Assembly: GCA_949127925.1 (NCBI GenBank)
Contig: CASBQX010000209.1
Location: forward strand, 1-15,813
Direction: 5' to 3'
Length of the DNA stretch: 15,813 bases
DNA from: Synechococcales cyanobacterium PMM_0002
Lineage (GTDB): Bacteria; Cyanobacteriota; Cyanobacteriia; Elainellales; Elainellaceae
Every line of letters starts with the position of its first letter. The first letter of the stretch is position 1. The translations under genes were made by a program, and so were the position numbers. This document shows, piece by piece, positions 14,401 through 15,813 of the stretch. Under the pieces are notes generated by a model. It saw only the letters and a list, made by a program, of their open reading frames with translations, was not told where the DNA came from and searched no databases.

Positions 14401-14401
14401 T

Positions 14402-15499
14402 ATGACTATGCGTAAATGGGATTCTATACTGCTGGCAGTGACGCTGTCAGTGTCGGCATTATCTGCTTGTACCACCTCGGCACCAACGGACACCGCTGCA
14501 ACGGGAGAATCTCCGGCTGCAACGGGGGTCGCTAGTCGTTTAGACACAATTATCCAACGCGGCAAACTAATTTGTGGCGTGGAAGGAACCATTTCTGGTT
14601 TTAGTTTCGTCGATTCCAGCGGTAAATATTCGGGTCTAGACGTAGATGTTTGTCGAGCCATTGCGGCAGCGGTCTTTGCTACATCCGAAGACATCGATAG
14701 CAAAATTGAGTATCGCAACCTTGACTCTACGGCTCGCTTTCCTGCCCTAGCGAGCGGGGAAGTCGATGTGCTGTCGCGCAACACAACTTGGACCTCCAGT
14801 CGAGATGCCACCGGCGGCAACGGTTTTGACTTTGCCCCTACCATTTTCTATGACGGACAGGGCATTTTGGTCACCAAAGCCAGTGGCATCACTGACCTGA
14901 AAGGACTGCAAGGGAAGGCAGTCTGCGTAGAAACGGGTACCACGACTGAGTTGAACCTAGCCAGCCGCACCAAAGAGATTGGCGTCACCGTCAACGAAGT
15001 CAAATTCCAAGACTCAAACGCTTCCATTGCGGCTTTCCAAGAAGGACGTTGCGAAGCGTTTACCTCTGACCGCTCTCAGCTTGCAGCCAAGCGTACGGCT
15101 TTACCCAACCCTGATGATGCAGTTCTAATTGATGCTGTGCTATCCAAAGAACCTCTAGGCCCTGTAACAGTCAATAACGACTCTAAGTGGTCGGATGTGG
15201 TGAGGTTTACAGTGTACGCCTTGATCCAAGCAGAAGAGTTTGGTATTACTCAAGCAAACGTCGCAGAAAAGCTGAAAGATCCCAACCCCGACATCCAAAA
15301 CTTCTTGGGCGTTCAAGGCGAGCTTGGAGCGCAGTTTGGCCTTGCTAATGACTACGTCGTTAAGGTGATTGAAGCGGTAGGGAACTACGGTGAAGTCTAC
15401 GAACGCAATGTGGGTGAAGGGTCTGACTTGAAAATTGGTCGGGGTCCTAACAAACTCTGGACCGATGGCGGCTTGATGTATTCGCCTCCGTTCCGCTAG
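14402..15499 (+). CDS. Polar amino-acid ABC transporter binding lipoprotein, NatF/AapJ-type
   Basis: The extracytoplasmic solute-binding component of a general L-amino-acid ABC importer (AapJ/BztA family; NatF in Anabaena). From ATG 14402 it has 365 residues. A lipoprotein signal peptide with lipobox LSAC at 20-23 anchors Cys23 in the membrane, and a Ala/Thr/Ser-rich linker (24-45) follows. The mature domain shows RGKLICGVEGTISGFSF, GLDVDVCRAIAAAVF (79-92), ARFPALASGEVDVLSRNTTWT, YDGQGILV (150-157) and VCVETGTTTELNL at 174-186. It ends with NYGEVYERNVG and WTDGGLMYSPPFR, the signature end of this family, whose members are longer than ordinary 250-residue binding proteins. GTG 14396 and ATG 14408 are alternative starts. 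The permease gene follows after a 252-bp gap containing a hairpin. Nitrogen control is plausible but no clear NtcA site was found. Confidence 0.93.
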   Translation: MTMRKWDSILLAVTLSVSALSACTTSAPTDTAATGESPAATGVASRLDTIIQRGKLICGVEGTISGFSFVDSSGKYSGLDVDVCRAIAAAVFATSEDIDSKIEYRNLDSTARFPALASGEVDVLSRNTTWTSSRDATGGNGFDFAPTIFYDGQGILVTKASGITDLKGLQGKAVCVETGTTTELNLASRTKEIGVTVNEVKFQDSNASIAAFQEGRCEAFTSDRSQLAAKRTALPNPDDAVLIDAVLSKEPLGPVTVNNDSKWSDVVRFTVYALIQAEEFGITQANVAEKLKDPNPDIQNFLGVQGELGAQFGLANDYVVKVIEAVGNYGEVYERNVGEGSDLKIGRGPNKLWTDGGLMYSPPFR

Positions 15500-15562
15500 A
15501 TGCTCTGATGCTTGACGAGAATCAGCATCCATCATGAGTAGCTCTGAATCCATGTGATTGTT

Positions 15563-15593
15563 TTTCCAAGCTGTATTAAATGCAGCTTGGAAA
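15563..15593 (+). other. Hairpin between binding-protein and permease genes
   Basis: TTTCCAAGCTG (15563-15573) pairs perfectly with CAGCTTGGAAA (15583-15593) around TATTAAATG. No U-tract follows, so a full stop of transcription is unlikely; partial termination or 3'-end protection would give more binding protein than permease, as is usual in such operons. A weaker repeat, GATGCT with AGCATC, lies at about 15498-15530. Confidence 0.6.
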
Positions 15594-15751
15594 GATAACT
15601 CTATTTCTGAAACGATTAACACCTTGTTTGAACAAGCTTTTGGGATAGTATCGCTCAGAATAATTTTTCTAAAATAACTTCTAATGTATTCAGTTATCAA
15701 GCGTTCAATCCAGATTCCCCTTGTTTTGTCCTACTAGTTCCCTCATCCGCC

Positions 15752-15813
15752 ATGAACTCCACTGGCAATAGCGACGAAAAAATTCCTATTTGGCGAGACG
15801 CTCGATTTTGGCG
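15752..15813 (+). CDS. Amino-acid ABC transporter permease (NatG/AapQ-type), 5' end only
   Basis: Only the first 20 codons are in the window. The short N-terminus ends IPIWRDARFW, which resembles the start of AapQ/BztB/NatG permeases (W-R-D-x-R-F-W before the first membrane helix). Position after a NatF/AapJ-type binding protein gene supports the call. No strong Shine-Dalgarno precedes the ATG. The remainder lies beyond the right edge. Confidence 0.7.
   Translation, partial: MNSTGNSDEKIPIWRDARFW

Larger units (their letters stand above)
13761..14401. other. 640-bp gap before the amino-acid transporter operon
   Basis: This gap holds a 13-bp duplication (13799-13824), a long hairpin (14183-14232), the 10-bp palindrome GGAACGTTCC (14231-14240), the palindrome TCTACGTAGA near 14278, and an 11-bp duplication at its right end. 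No tRNA is found. GTA-N8-TAG near 13949 is one base from the NtcA consensus GTA-N8-TAC, but it is too far from the operon to rely on. Open frames are short and unconvincing. Confidence 0.5.

Noticed and set aside
14356..14844. 162-codon minus-strand frame over the start of the binding-protein gene
   Set aside because: It is low-complexity Ser/Thr/Ala sequence produced by the opposite strand of a real gene.
15155..15700. 181-codon minus-strand frame across the end of the binding-protein gene
   Set aside because: It is antisense to a strongly conserved coding sequence and runs through the operon hairpin; no protein family is recognisable.

Overview
This window is ordinary core chromosome of a cyanobacterium, probably a filamentous Leptolyngbya-like or other non-marine lineage; the genus is inference. 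The evidence is the photosystem I gene psaM, the circadian-clock kinase gene sasA, and about 20 copies of the cyanobacterial HIP1 octamer GCGATCGC, where chance predicts less than one. I see no CRISPR array, prophage, transposase, rRNA or tRNA.

Layout from left to right: purA (minus strand, cut by the window edge) diverges from an adenosine-deaminase-family gene (plus). Next comes an AarF/UbiB (ABC1) atypical kinase gene with a long, apparently structured leader. It converges on a GT4 glycosyltransferase gene (minus), with a palindromic dispersed repeat between them. A 685-bp gap holding two tandem repeats separates the GT4 gene from sasA (plus). sasA converges on a short sugar-phosphate transferase gene (minus). 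Then follow psaM, a single-membrane-span protein and an uncharacterised cytosolic protein (all plus), which meet miaA (minus) tail to tail. miaA diverges from gyrB (plus). After a strong terminator comes a 69-residue protein of unknown function. A 640-bp gap leads to the start of a polar amino-acid ABC transporter operon of the NatF/AapJ-NatG/AapQ type, whose permease gene is cut by the right edge.

The genes are mostly unrelated housekeeping functions: purine synthesis and salvage, quinone- or membrane-associated kinase, glycan synthesis, clock output, photosystem I, tRNA modification, DNA supercoiling and amino-acid uptake. Most probably have their own transcripts. The plausible co-transcribed groups are 8791-10093 and the transporter operon at the right end.

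I found no convincing new multi-gene system. The most distinctive non-coding signal is that most intergenic gaps carry a short tandem duplication, with unit lengths of 11 to 19 bp and unrelated sequences. At two gene ends the repeat itself supplies stop codons. Other points worth a look are the structured leader of the ABC1 kinase gene, the altered metal-site motif of the deaminase-family protein, the unknown pair at 8791-10093, and the unknown small protein after gyrB.
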